Shown here in pieces: positions 1-5,705 of a DNA stretch of 9,037 nt. Origin of the DNA: Actinomycetota bacterium (GTDB lineage Bacteria > Actinomycetota > Actinomycetes > Nanopelagicales > Nanopelagicaceae); assembly GCA_009705235.1 (NCBI GenBank), contig WLCR01000036.1, forward strand, positions 1 to 9,037. The letters are read 5' to 3'. A model generated the notes under the pieces. That model saw only the letters and a list, made by a program, of their open reading frames with translations, made no database searches and was not told the DNA's origin. Positions within the stretch are counted from its first letter, which is position 1, and the number at the start of each line of letters is the position of its first letter. The position numbers and the translations under genes are program-made.

Positions 1-28
1 CCTTGCCTCGCCTCTCGGCCACCCGACC
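1..28 (-). tRNA. Partial tRNA, probably tRNA-Cys (5' end only)
   Basis: Read on the minus strand from 28 down to 1, this is the 5' end of a class I tRNA: a 7-base acceptor strand GGTCGGG (28-22), TG at positions 8-9, then GCC-GAGAGGCGA-GGC as D stem and loop, and the start of the anticodon stem. The rest, including the anticodon, lies outside the window. The GGCCGAGAGGCGAGGC core is what I know from actinobacterial tRNA-Cys genes, and a Gly(GCC)-Cys order is common in this phylum. The identity is therefore inferred by resemblance and context, not read from an anticodon. Confidence 0.72.
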
Positions 29-34
29 ATATAA

Positions 35-86
35 ATATCGCCGTCGAATTCAAATCCCATCAGAGAAGAATTCAAACGGCGAATAT
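35..86 (-). repeat. Long imperfect inverted repeat in the tRNA-Gly/tRNA-Cys spacer
   Basis: The arms ATATCGCCGT (35-44) and ACGGCGAATAT (76-86) pair with a single bulged A at 83. Two GAATTC copies (46-51 and 68-73) extend the stem inward across a small internal loop (45 against 74-75). This gives about 16 base pairs around a 16-base loop. In the minus-strand transcript the hairpin starts four bases after the mature tRNA-Gly 3' end and stops seven bases before the next tRNA. No U-run follows, so it does not look like a terminator. An RNA-processing element in the tRNA precursor is my inference. Confidence 0.7.
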
Positions 87-89
87 CAG

Positions 90-162
90 AGCGGACGACC
101 GGGTTCGAACCGGCGACCTGAACCTTGGCAAGGTTCCGCGCTACCAACTGCGCTACGTCCGC
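90..162 (-). tRNA. tRNA-Gly (anticodon GCC)
   Basis: The minus strand folds into a complete cloverleaf of 73 bases. The acceptor stem is GCGGACG/CGTCCGC, the D stem GCGC/GCGC, and the anticodon stem GAACC/GGTTC encloses the loop TTGCCAA with anticodon GCC. The variable loop is five bases, and the T arm has the loop TTCGAAC with one G-U pair at the stem base. The discriminator is U, as expected for bacterial tRNA-Gly. CCA is not encoded (the bases after the discriminator are CTG), so it must be added after transcription. The gene is first in a minus-strand tRNA cluster and is divergent from the pabB-like gene. Confidence 0.97.
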
Positions 163-172
163 GAGGAGGGTA

Positions 173-202
173 AATCTATCGCAGGAGAGGCGTAAGCGCC
201 AA
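173..202 (-). promoter_or_regulatory. Candidate promoter of the tRNA cluster
   Basis: On the minus strand, TTGGCG (202-197) and TAGATT (178-173) stand 18 bases apart. They match 4 of 6 and TANNNT of the housekeeping -35/-10 consensus. The -10 box ends 10 bases before the tRNA-Gly 5' end, which leaves a leader of only a few bases. The spacing and the absence of another gene start support the call, but the -35 match is modest. Confidence 0.45.
189..200. repeat. Short palindrome GGCGTAAGCGCC in the divergent spacer
   Basis: This is a 4-base-pair perfect inverted repeat (GGCG/CGCC) around TAAG, in the 68-base spacer between tRNA-Gly and the pabB-like gene. It overlaps the proposed -35 box of the tRNA promoter. 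It could be an operator half-site pair or chance; it is too short to decide. The rest of the spacer holds a tandem TTAGCG-TTAGCC at 218-229. Confidence 0.25.
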
Positions 203-218
203 AGTGAGGTTGATTGGT

Positions 219-233
219 TAGCGTTAGCCCGTG
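219..233 (+). promoter_or_regulatory. Candidate leaderless promoter and start of the pabB-like gene
   Basis: TAGCGT (219-224) fits a TANNNT -10 box and is followed by six bases and the GTG start at 231. Transcription would then begin at or next to the start codon, giving a leaderless mRNA, which is frequent in Actinobacteria. No Shine-Dalgarno stands at a useful distance: the nearest purine run, GTGAGG (204-209), is over 20 bases away. An in-frame TAG at 225-227 rules out any earlier start. I see no good -35 box. Confidence 0.4.
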
Positions 234-1223
234 CCTCATGCGGAAAATTCATCATTGTTTTGGATGGGTGGCAGGTTAGCCACTGATCTTGTCGAAGTGT
301 CACAAGATCCTCATTGTCTAGAGGACGGTGGTTTTTGGGCTGTCTCAACAACATTTGAAAATAAGTTCACTGCTGCAAAGTTTGCAACAGTTGTAGAAGC
401 ACCTTTCCCGACCTCCTCATGGATTCCACTTAAAGGCTCATGGAGTTCATCGCTAAAAGCTGATCAATATATTGATTACGTGGAACGAATTCGAAGCGCA
501 ATAGCCGACGGATGGGTCTATCAGGTAAATGCTTGCCGGCGACTAATGCACGTAGATGATGGTCAATCTCTGCGTGGTCTTTTCTCCGAAATATTAAAAA
601 ATAATCCAGCGCCGTGGGCAAGCTACTTTGAAGTTCCAGGGTTGACGATTGCTTCTGCATCTCCCGAGTTATTCCTTAGCCGAAGTGGTTCGATGGTAAA
701 AAGCTCACCAATTAAAGGCACTCAGCCAACTGACTCTCAACAATTTGGAGCAAAAGATCAAGCCGAAAATGTGATGATTGTTGATTTGATGCGAAATGAT
801 TTGGGCAAAATCTGCAAGAGCGGCACTGTTGAGGTACCACGTTTGCTTTCTAGTGAACAGCATCCAGGCTTACAACATTTAGTCTCTGATGTCGAAGGGG
901 AGTTGTTGGACAATATTTCATGGAGTGAAATTCTTACAGCACTATCGCCTCCTGGTTCGGTAAGTGGCGCGCCAAAGTCATCGGCGATGCAAGTGATTGC
1001 TGCAAATGAAATACCTCGAGGGCCATATTGCGGTGCTTTGGGCTGGGTCGAAGGCAAGCAAGCGGTTTTATCTGTTGCGATTCGGATATTTTGGAAAGAC
1101 TCTCACCTTAATTTTGGAACAGGTGCTGGAATCACCTGGGGCAGTGATGCAATTGCTGAATGGGAAGAAACTCAACTTAAGGCAAGGCGACTGATTTCAA
1201 TTGCAGGGGGAGATTTATCATGA
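231..1223 (+). CDS. pabB: Aminodeoxychorismate synthase component I-like chorismate-binding enzyme
   Basis: This enzyme probably converts chorismate and ammonia to 4-amino-4-deoxychorismate, the first step of p-aminobenzoate synthesis for folate, in the cytoplasm. Visible chorismate-binding motifs, in order, are YQVN (97-100), SPELFL (144-149), PIKGT (160-164), DLMRNDLG (185-192), PGSVSGAPK (241-249) and GTGAG (296-300). Lys162 in PIKGT is the residue that separates PabB-type enzymes from anthranilate synthase, which has PIAGT. At 330 residues it is much shorter than E. coli PabB (about 450): the N-terminal half of the usual component I is mostly missing, as in other short actinobacterial homologues I know. 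The GTG start is the first possible one after an in-frame stop. The stop overlaps the next start as ATGA. No PabA/TrpG amidotransferase is encoded here, so it must use one encoded elsewhere or free ammonia. Another chorismate-using activity is possible but less likely. Confidence 0.88.
   Translation: MPHAENSSLFWMGGRLATDLVEVSQDPHCLEDGGFWAVSTTFENKFTAAKFATVVEAPFPTSSWIPLKGSWSSSLKADQYIDYVERIRSAIADGWVYQVNACRRLMHVDDGQSLRGLFSEILKNNPAPWASYFEVPGLTIASASPELFLSRSGSMVKSSPIKGTQPTDSQQFGAKDQAENVMIVDLMRNDLGKICKSGTVEVPRLLSSEQHPGLQHLVSDVEGELLDNISWSEILTALSPPGSVSGAPKSSAMQVIAANEIPRGPYCGALGWVEGKQAVLSVAIRIFWKDSHLNFGTGAGITWGSDAIAEWEETQLKARRLISIAGGDLS
1205..1212 (+). promoter_or_regulatory. Shine-Dalgarno site of the pabC-like gene
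   Basis: AGGGGGAG ends seven bases before the ATG at 1220. It is one of the clearest ribosome binding sites in the window. It supports the ATGA-overlap start and translational coupling to the pabB-like gene. Confidence 0.75.
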
Positions 1224-1978
1224 AAGTAATAGTCAACGGTTTTCTGGTGCCGCAAGAACAGTCAAAGTGCTCATCGTTAGGTTGGTTAGATGGTGCGGGC
1301 ATTTTTGAAACAATTAAAACTGTTGATGGAAAACCGTGGGCACTGTCTCGTCACATGAGAAGAGCGGTGAATACTTCGGTCCAGGAAAATATTGTTTTAC
1401 CCAGCGAAGAACTTGTTCGCCAATCGATCGCTACTTTGTTACAAGCAGAAAATCATGCATCTGGTCTTTTGCGTGTTTCATTTGATGCGACAGGTAATTG
1501 GGCTGCCGTTCATCTGCCTTACACTGAGGTTGTCATGGCTGCCAAAGTGGGGATTCATCCTGACCCATTAGTGATCAAAGGCGTACCTGTTAAAAGTTTT
1601 CCGTACACGCATCGCCTTGAGATTCTGGAACAAGCTCGATGTAATGGATTTGATGAAGCATTGGTGACCAGTTCCGACGGCAAAATATGTGAGGGTTCGG
1701 TGTGCAATGTACTTCTTAAGATCGAGGGCACATGGTGCACCCCACCACTTTCTGATGGTGTCCTGCCCGGAGTAATGCGAGCGTTAGTCATTGAAAATTT
1801 CAACGTCATGGTTCGGTCTATCGCTGTGTCAGAAGTTCCAGATATCGAATCTGCATTTCTATTAAGTAGTTTGCGTATCGCCCAGCCAATCGCATCTATC
1901 GACGGCAGAGATTTAACCCAATCACTTGAATTTAGGGATGAAATGGAAGCGATGGCCCTTAGGACTTCGGTAGGCTAG
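1220..1978 (+). CDS. pabC: Class IV aminotransferase, probable aminodeoxychorismate lyase
   Basis: This is a PLP enzyme of fold type IV, 252 residues, the usual PabC size. It probably releases pyruvate from aminodeoxychorismate to give p-aminobenzoate. Visible marks are [14 protein letters not shown] near the N terminus (19-32, matching the family's D-R-G-L-x-Y-G-D-G-x-F-E-T block), SRH (43-45) with the PLP-phosphate arginine, EGSVCN (158-163, the E-x4-N motif) and the phosphate-binding stretch [10 protein letters not shown] (178-187). The catalytic lysine is most likely K125: it sits 33 residues before E158, the same spacing I recall for E. coli PabC, although the residues after it (SFPYTHR) differ from the common KxxNR. 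The gene overlaps the pabB-like gene by four bases and ends four bases before thrS. Class IV enzymes are hard to tell apart (branched-chain or D-amino acid transaminase); the pabB neighbour decides the call. Confidence 0.82.
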   Translation: MKVIVNGFLVPQEQSKCSSLGWLDGAGIFETIKTVDGKPWALSRHMRRAVNTSVQENIVLPSEELVRQSIATLLQAENHASGLLRVSFDATGNWAAVHLPYTEVVMAAKVGIHPDPLVIKGVPVKSFPYTHRLEILEQARCNGFDEALVTSSDGKICEGSVCNVLLKIEGTWCTPPLSDGVLPGVMRALVIENFNVMVRSIAVSEVPDIESAFLLSSLRIAQPIASIDGRDLTQSLEFRDEMEAMALRTSVG

Positions 1979-1985
1979 TCACATG
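1971..1985 (+). promoter_or_regulatory. Candidate internal leaderless promoter and start of thrS
   Basis: TAGGCT (1971-1976) is followed by six bases and the ATG at 1983, the same geometry as at the pabB-like gene and the EF-G-like gene. The box lies over the pabC stop codon. No convincing -35 is seen. A weak alternative reading is a Shine-Dalgarno at GGTAGG (1969-1974), in which case thrS would simply be coupled to pabC. Confidence 0.35.
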
Positions 1986-3971
1986 TCTCAGATATCGATC
2001 ACAGTGGACGGTGCCACGCTTCAGGTTGAAGCCGATCAACGTCCAACTCATATCTTTGCTCACAATAAGGAAATTGTCGTTTGTACGATAAACGGAACAC
2101 TTAAAGATTTGTGGACTGATCTAGTCGATGGTGATGTGGTCGAATCAGTCCTAATTTCATCACCTGTTGGACTCGAGGTTTTAAGGCATTCAACTGCCCA
2201 TGTCATGGCGCAAGCTGTGCAAGAGATTTATGCAAATACACGGTTAGGCATTGGACCTCCAATTAAGGATGGTTTTTATTACGATTTTGATCCAGAAAAT
2301 ACTTTCAATCCCGATGATTTAACAAAAATCGAGAGCGCAATGCGCAAGATTATTAAAGAAGGTCAACGTTTCAAGCGACGCATAACAACCGAAGCAGATG
2401 CGTTAAAAGAATTGGCTGACGAGCCATATAAGTGTGAATTGATTGGTATTAAAGGTCCTGCAGGTGAAGAAGCTTCAGTCGAAGTTGGTGGATCTGAATT
2501 AACGATCTATGACAACTTAGGACGTGATGGCAATCCTGTTTGGAGCGATCTATGCCGTGGGCCTCACCTGCCTTCGACGAAACACATCCCAGCTTTCAAA
2601 TTGATGAGAACAGCAGCGGCGTATTGGCGGGGTTCTGAAAAGAATCCAATGTTGCAACGTATTTATGGAACTGCGTGGCCTTCGCAAGATGAGCTCAACG
2701 CCTATCTAGAACTTTTAGCTGAGGCAGAAAAGCGCGATCATCGGCGCTTAGGCACTGAACTAGATCTATTTTCATTTCCTGAGGAAATTGGATCAGGACT
2801 TGCAGTTTTCCATCCCAAAGGCGGAATTGTGCGCCGAGCAATGGAGGATTACTCACGTATTCGTCATGAAGAAGAAGGGTATGAGTTTGTCTATTCACCT
2901 CACTTAACCAAGGCAGCATTGTTTGAAACATCAGGACATTTGCAATGGTATGCAGATGGAATGTATCCACCAATGATTTTGGATGAGGAATACAACGCTG
3001 ACGGGACAGTTAAACGAGCGGGTCAGCAGTACTACATGAAGCCTATGAATTGCCCATTCCACAATTTGATTTACAGATCCCGCGGCCGTTCGTATCGTGA
3101 ACTTCCACTACGTTTATTTGAGTTTGGAACTGTTTATCGTTATGAAAAGTCTGGCGTTCTTCATGGAATCACTCGTGCTCGCGGGTTCACGCAAGATGAT
3201 GCTCATATCTATTGCACAAAAGAGCAAATGGTTGGCGAGCTAGATTCCCTGCTTACTTTCGTTCTTAATTTGTTGCGTGATTATGGCTTAAATGATTTTT
3301 ACCTTGAGTTATCGACAAAAAATCCTGAAAAATTTGTTGGTGAGGATTCCGATTGGGCTGAAGCAACTGAGGCTTTGCGCAAAGCTGCAACTGCACAAAA
3401 TTTGGAACTTGTTTTGGATGAGGGAGGGGCAGCATTTTATGGGCCAAAGATCTCGGTACAGGCAAAAGATGCAATTGGTCGCACCTGGCAGATGTCAACA
3501 ATTCAGGTTGATTTTCAATTACCTCAGCGTTTTGAGTTGGAATACTCCGCTACGGATGGGACTCGTCAGCGCCCTGTAATGATTCACCGTGCTTTGTTTG
3601 GATCAATTGAGCGATTCTTTGGAGTTCTCACTGAACATTACAGTGGAGCGTTCCCACCTTGGCTTGCACCTGTTCAAGCCATCGGTATCCCGGTTGCCGA
3701 CGCTTTCGGTGATTACTTAGGCGAAGTTATTAAGCAAATGCGCAAAGCAGGCATCAGAGCCGAACTTGATTCATCAGATGATCGCATGCAAAAGAAGGTT
3801 CGTAACGCGCAAATGCAGAAGATTCCGTTCATGGTCATAGCCGGCGAAGAGGATCAACAAGCTGGTGCTGTTTCTTTCAGGTATCGAAACGGTGAACAGA
3901 AAAATGGAATTCCAATCAAAGATGCGATCGCCGAAATCAAAAAGGTTGTACAGGAACGTTCTCAGGTTTAA
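1983..3971 (+). CDS. thrS: Threonyl-tRNA synthetase
   Basis: This class II synthetase attaches threonine to tRNA-Thr in the cytoplasm. The 662 residues are full length for bacterial ThrS. Domains in order: a TGS domain (about 1-60); the editing domain (about 61-225) with HSTAH (69-73) and CRGPH (191-195), which supply the His and Cys ligands used to clear Ser-tRNA-Thr; the catalytic core (about 245-540) with the zinc ligands C357 (MNCPFH), H408 (DDAH) and H535 (MIHRA), motif 2 around YRYE (385-388) and motif 3 [12 protein letters not shown] (536-547); and a C-terminal anticodon-binding domain (about 560-655). All key residues are present, so it should be active and able to edit. It lies between pabC (4-base gap) and the HIT gene (3-base gap). 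There is no leader that could hold a T-box or an operator like that of E. coli thrS. Confidence 0.98.
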   Translation: MSQISITVDGATLQVEADQRPTHIFAHNKEIVVCTINGTLKDLWTDLVDGDVVESVLISSPVGLEVLRHSTAHVMAQAVQEIYANTRLGIGPPIKDGFYYDFDPENTFNPDDLTKIESAMRKIIKEGQRFKRRITTEADALKELADEPYKCELIGIKGPAGEEASVEVGGSELTIYDNLGRDGNPVWSDLCRGPHLPSTKHIPAFKLMRTAAAYWRGSEKNPMLQRIYGTAWPSQDELNAYLELLAEAEKRDHRRLGTELDLFSFPEEIGSGLAVFHPKGGIVRRAMEDYSRIRHEEEGYEFVYSPHLTKAALFETSGHLQWYADGMYPPMILDEEYNADGTVKRAGQQYYMKPMNCPFHNLIYRSRGRSYRELPLRLFEFGTVYRYEKSGVLHGITRARGFTQDDAHIYCTKEQMVGELDSLLTFVLNLLRDYGLNDFYLELSTKNPEKFVGEDSDWAEATEALRKAATAQNLELVLDEGGAAFYGPKISVQAKDAIGRTWQMSTIQVDFQLPQRFELEYSATDGTRQRPVMIHRALFGSIERFFGVLTEHYSGAFPPWLAPVQAIGIPVADAFGDYLGEVIKQMRKAGIRAELDSSDDRMQKKVRNAQMQKIPFMVIAGEEDQQAGAVSFRYRNGEQKNGIPIKDAIAEIKKVVQERSQV

Positions 3972-3974
3972 ACA

Positions 3975-4502
3975 ATGAGCGATTCAATCGATGGTGTCGG
4001 AATGCCAGATGGTTGGCAGCGTCTTTGGGCACCTCATCGCTTAGAGTATTTACGCGGTGAAAATCGTCCTTTGGAAGAAAACGATGTTACGTGCCCATTT
4101 TGTCGCATCCCAACTTTGCAGGACGAGGAAGGATTAATTGTTCATCGTGGGGCATCTGCCTACGTTGTCATGAATCTTTATCCGTACAACCCTGGCCATC
4201 TTTTGATTTGTGCATATAGGCATGTTCCTGATCTAACAGATCTAACTGATCAAGAGAGAAACGAGATTAGTCAATTAACAGCTCATGCAATGTCAACTAT
4301 CCGCACAGTTTCAAATCCTGCTGGTTTCAATTTAGGGATGAATCAAGGAGCAATTTCAGGTGCTGGAGTTGCTGAACATATTCACCAACATGTTGTTCCT
4401 CGTTGGAGTGGGGATGCGAACTTCATGCCAATAATTGGGAAAACGAAAGTTCTTCCACAACTATTGACAGTGACGCGTGCTGAAATTGCTGCGGCTTGGT
4501 AA
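3975..4502 (+). CDS. HIT-family Ap4A phosphorylase-like protein (Rv2613c orthologue)
   Basis: This 175-residue histidine-triad nucleotide hydrolase/transferase most likely splits diadenosine tetraphosphate (Ap4A). It aligns well from memory with M. tuberculosis Rv2613c, an Ap4A phosphorylase that also follows thrS: shared stretches are QRLWxPxR, DEEGL, NLYPYNPGHL, GFNxGxN and VPRW-GDANF. The triad is H135-I-H137-Q-H139-V-V, with H137 the expected nucleophile. CPFC (40-43), H83 and H135 have the spacing of the zinc site found in many HIT proteins. Synthetases produce Ap4A as a side product, so sitting three bases after thrS makes sense. The ATG at 3975 is preferred because the homologue also begins MSD; M10 is a possible alternative. 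No good Shine-Dalgarno is seen, so coupling to thrS is likely. Whether it acts as phosphorylase or hydrolase cannot be read from sequence. Confidence 0.9.
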   Translation: MSDSIDGVGMPDGWQRLWAPHRLEYLRGENRPLEENDVTCPFCRIPTLQDEEGLIVHRGASAYVVMNLYPYNPGHLLICAYRHVPDLTDLTDQERNEISQLTAHAMSTIRTVSNPAGFNLGMNQGAISGAGVAEHIHQHVVPRWSGDANFMPIIGKTKVLPQLLTVTRAEIAAAW

Positions 4503-5087
4503 TTACTTAGTCAACTGTTGAATGTACTCGTTGACAATATCAACACCAATACCGCGCTCTATCCACAAAGGAATAGCTGGGAAAAGTAGCCCAGCGCAGA
4601 ATGCGTTGTCTCCGGCGGCTTCAACAAGCTCTAGATATTCTTCGCGAAATTCCTGCACCAAGGTCTGATGCTCCTCCTCGCAATTTTTAATTGTCTTCGG
4701 ATTCGTCGAGTAATCGATTATGTTGAGACTAGACAACCCAATAAGAGCAGCCGGCATTCCTGCCTCATCATGTAAAACTAAATAAGGTGTAACCATTTGA
4801 TCAAATACTCGGGTCGCAATCATTACGGCATCGTCAAAATCTGCTTCAAGTTTTTCTAAATGGGTTACAACTACAAGTCGTGGAACTTGGAACTCGTCTA
4901 AGGATTGCCACAAACCTATGGTTGCTTGATCAATACCTGCAGATGGATCGATAGCAAAGATAGCGAGATCGGATTCTGCTTCAGCCTTTTCAGATATCTG
5001 AGCGTTAAACGCCGCTGCCACCTGAGCCGGATCAGCGCTTACGTGTCCGTAGACATGAATTCGTAGGTCGATTATTTGAGATTGCAC
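4503..5087 (-). CDS. Stand-alone degenerate G domain of an EF-G2-like translational GTPase
   Basis: The 194 residues match only the GTP-binding domain of EF-G-like proteins. The middle is the clearest part: SDLAIFAIDPSAGIDQAT (39-56) matches the A-D-A-x-x-V-V-S-A-x-x-G-I-D region, VPRLVVVTHLEK (68-79) the G4 strand, and DFDDAVMIATRVFD (83-96) and ALIGLSSLNIIDYS (114-127) the segments that follow. The C-terminal helix and GIGVDIVNEYI (179-189) fit the end of the domain. Domains II-V are absent. The nucleotide motifs are gone or broken: GHVSADPA (14-21) stands where GHxxAGKT should be, the DTPG segment is missing, and G4 reads THLE instead of N/TKxD. GTP binding is therefore unlikely. An EF-G-like gene between the HIT and pgsA genes is known from other Actinobacteria such as Streptomyces, which makes this a reduced descendant. 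The intact frame and a plausible promoter argue for a kept protein, function unknown. The GTG start follows directly after an in-frame TAG. Confidence 0.72.
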   Translation of the reverse strand: MQSQIIDLRIHVYGHVSADPAQVAAAFNAQISEKAEAESDLAIFAIDPSAGIDQATIGLWQSLDEFQVPRLVVVTHLEKLEADFDDAVMIATRVFDQMVTPYLVLHDEAGMPAALIGLSSLNIIDYSTNPKTIKNCEEEHQTLVQEFREEYLELVEAAGDNAFCAGLLFPAIPLWIERGIGVDIVNEYIQQLTK

Positions 5088-5114
5088 GGGCTCAGCCTAC
5101 GATGGTCCTTGATG
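5076..5114 (+). promoter_or_regulatory. Candidate promoter of the pgsA-patA-pimA operon
   Basis: TTGAGA (5076-5081, 5 of 6 to the -35 consensus), a 16-base spacer and TACGAT (5098-5103, TANNNT) stand eight bases ahead of the ATG at 5112. The expected transcription start is at or within two bases of the start codon, so the mRNA would be leaderless or nearly so. This agrees with the lack of a Shine-Dalgarno. The -35 box lies inside the first codons of the divergent EF-G-like gene, and the -10 box shares bases 5098-5099 with that gene's own -10 box. Confidence 0.5.
5085..5099 (-). promoter_or_regulatory. Candidate leaderless promoter and start of the EF-G-like gene
   Basis: On the minus strand TAGGCT (5099-5094) is followed by GAGCCC and the GTG start (5087-5085). 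The 15 bases from box to start codon match the pabB start region at 12 positions. The -35 region has no clear TTGACA; TTAACA stands 13 bases upstream, which is too close. There is no Shine-Dalgarno at a proper distance. Confidence 0.35.
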
Positions 5115-5705
5115 TTAAGCGCACGTTTGAAGCCAGCGGTCACGAAGTTGATTACCCCCGTGGCCTCGATTGCCCTGCGCTTAGGAATAACACCTAATGC
5201 TGTGACATGGACAGGGGCTGTGGCGGTTATGGCAGCGGCTCTATTTTTTTATCCCAAAGGTGAATTTTTCATAGGAACAGTGATTATTTGCGTCATGGCT
5301 CTTAGTGACTTGTTTGATGGAACGATGGCGCGTATTTCGCACAAGGGTTCTAGCAGGTGGGGAGGATTTCTTGATTCCACCATCGATCGAATTACTGATT
5401 CGGCGATACTTGTCGGGGTTTCGATATATCTGATCAACAACGATGACCCACTTGCAATCGTTGTTGTGGTCACTTTGGTGACTGGAATATTGGTTCCATA
5501 CATTCGGGCTAAGGCAGAGTCTTTTGGAATTGAGTGTTCGGGCGGAATCGCAGAACGGACGGAGAGATTAATTCTCTCTCTAGCTGCTATTGGTTTTACT
5601 GGATTAGGTGTTCCGTACATAATGGCTATCGGAATGTGGTCACTTGCACTGCTAGGTACATATACAGTGGTTCAAAGAATGTTGATTGTAAAGCGAGCAC
5701 GATAG
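5112..5705 (+). CDS. pgsA: Phosphatidylinositol phosphate synthase (CDP-alcohol phosphatidyltransferase)
   Basis: This membrane enzyme joins CDP-diacylglycerol and inositol 3-phosphate to give phosphatidylinositol phosphate, the precursor of PI and PIMs. The 197 residues carry the complete family motif D66-x2-D69-G70-x2-A73-R74-x9-G84-x3-D88-x3-D92, whose aspartates bind metal ions. Several hydrophobic stretches (for example about 32-47, 53-66, 96-108, 114-129, 154-185) fit the usual six-helix fold. SGGIAERTER (143-152) resembles the actinobacterial PI-phosphate synthase rather than PG-phosphate synthase, and the neighbours patA and pimA agree (Rv2612c context). I chose the ATG at 5112: MLSARL starts where family members start. 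A TTG at 5076 would extend into the divergent gene and coincides with a good -35 box. The stop TAG directly abuts the next GTG. Confidence 0.92.
   Translation: MLSARLKPAVTKLITPVASIALRLGITPNAVTWTGAVAVMAAALFFYPKGEFFIGTVIICVMALSDLFDGTMARISHKGSSRWGGFLDSTIDRITDSAILVGVSIYLINNDDPLAIVVVVTLVTGILVPYIRAKAESFGIECSGGIAERTERLILSLAAIGFTGLGVPYIMAIGMWSLALLGTYTVVQRMLIVKRAR

Noticed and set aside
46..73. The paired GAATTC sites as part of a CRISPR or mobile-element end.
   Set aside because: There are only two copies, both inside a single stem between tRNA genes, and no direct repeat array, transposase or target duplication is seen.
1592..1616. Apparent loss of the catalytic lysine in the PabC-like protein, because the motif around the RLE resembles KxxNRLE with proline in place of lysine.
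   Set aside because: Spacing to the conserved E158 (33 residues) and to D145-E146 places K125 exactly at the catalytic position, so the enzyme looks intact.
1923..1982. A T-box or other leader regulating thrS.
   Set aside because: Only four bases separate pabC from thrS, and the preceding sequence is coding; there is no room for a leader structure.
4506..4525. A terminator hairpin from TCAAC/GTTGA beside the convergent stops.
   Set aside because: The arms are separated by a single base and cannot close a loop, and no T-run follows.
5076..5111. A TTG start giving pgsA 12 extra residues.
   Set aside because: The extension overlaps the divergent gene and a good -35 box, and the family start fits the ATG at 5112.
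5249..5620. A 123-codon open frame on the minus strand opposite pgsA.
   Set aside because: It lies wholly inside a well-supported gene, shows no family resemblance and has no start signal; it is a frame shadow.
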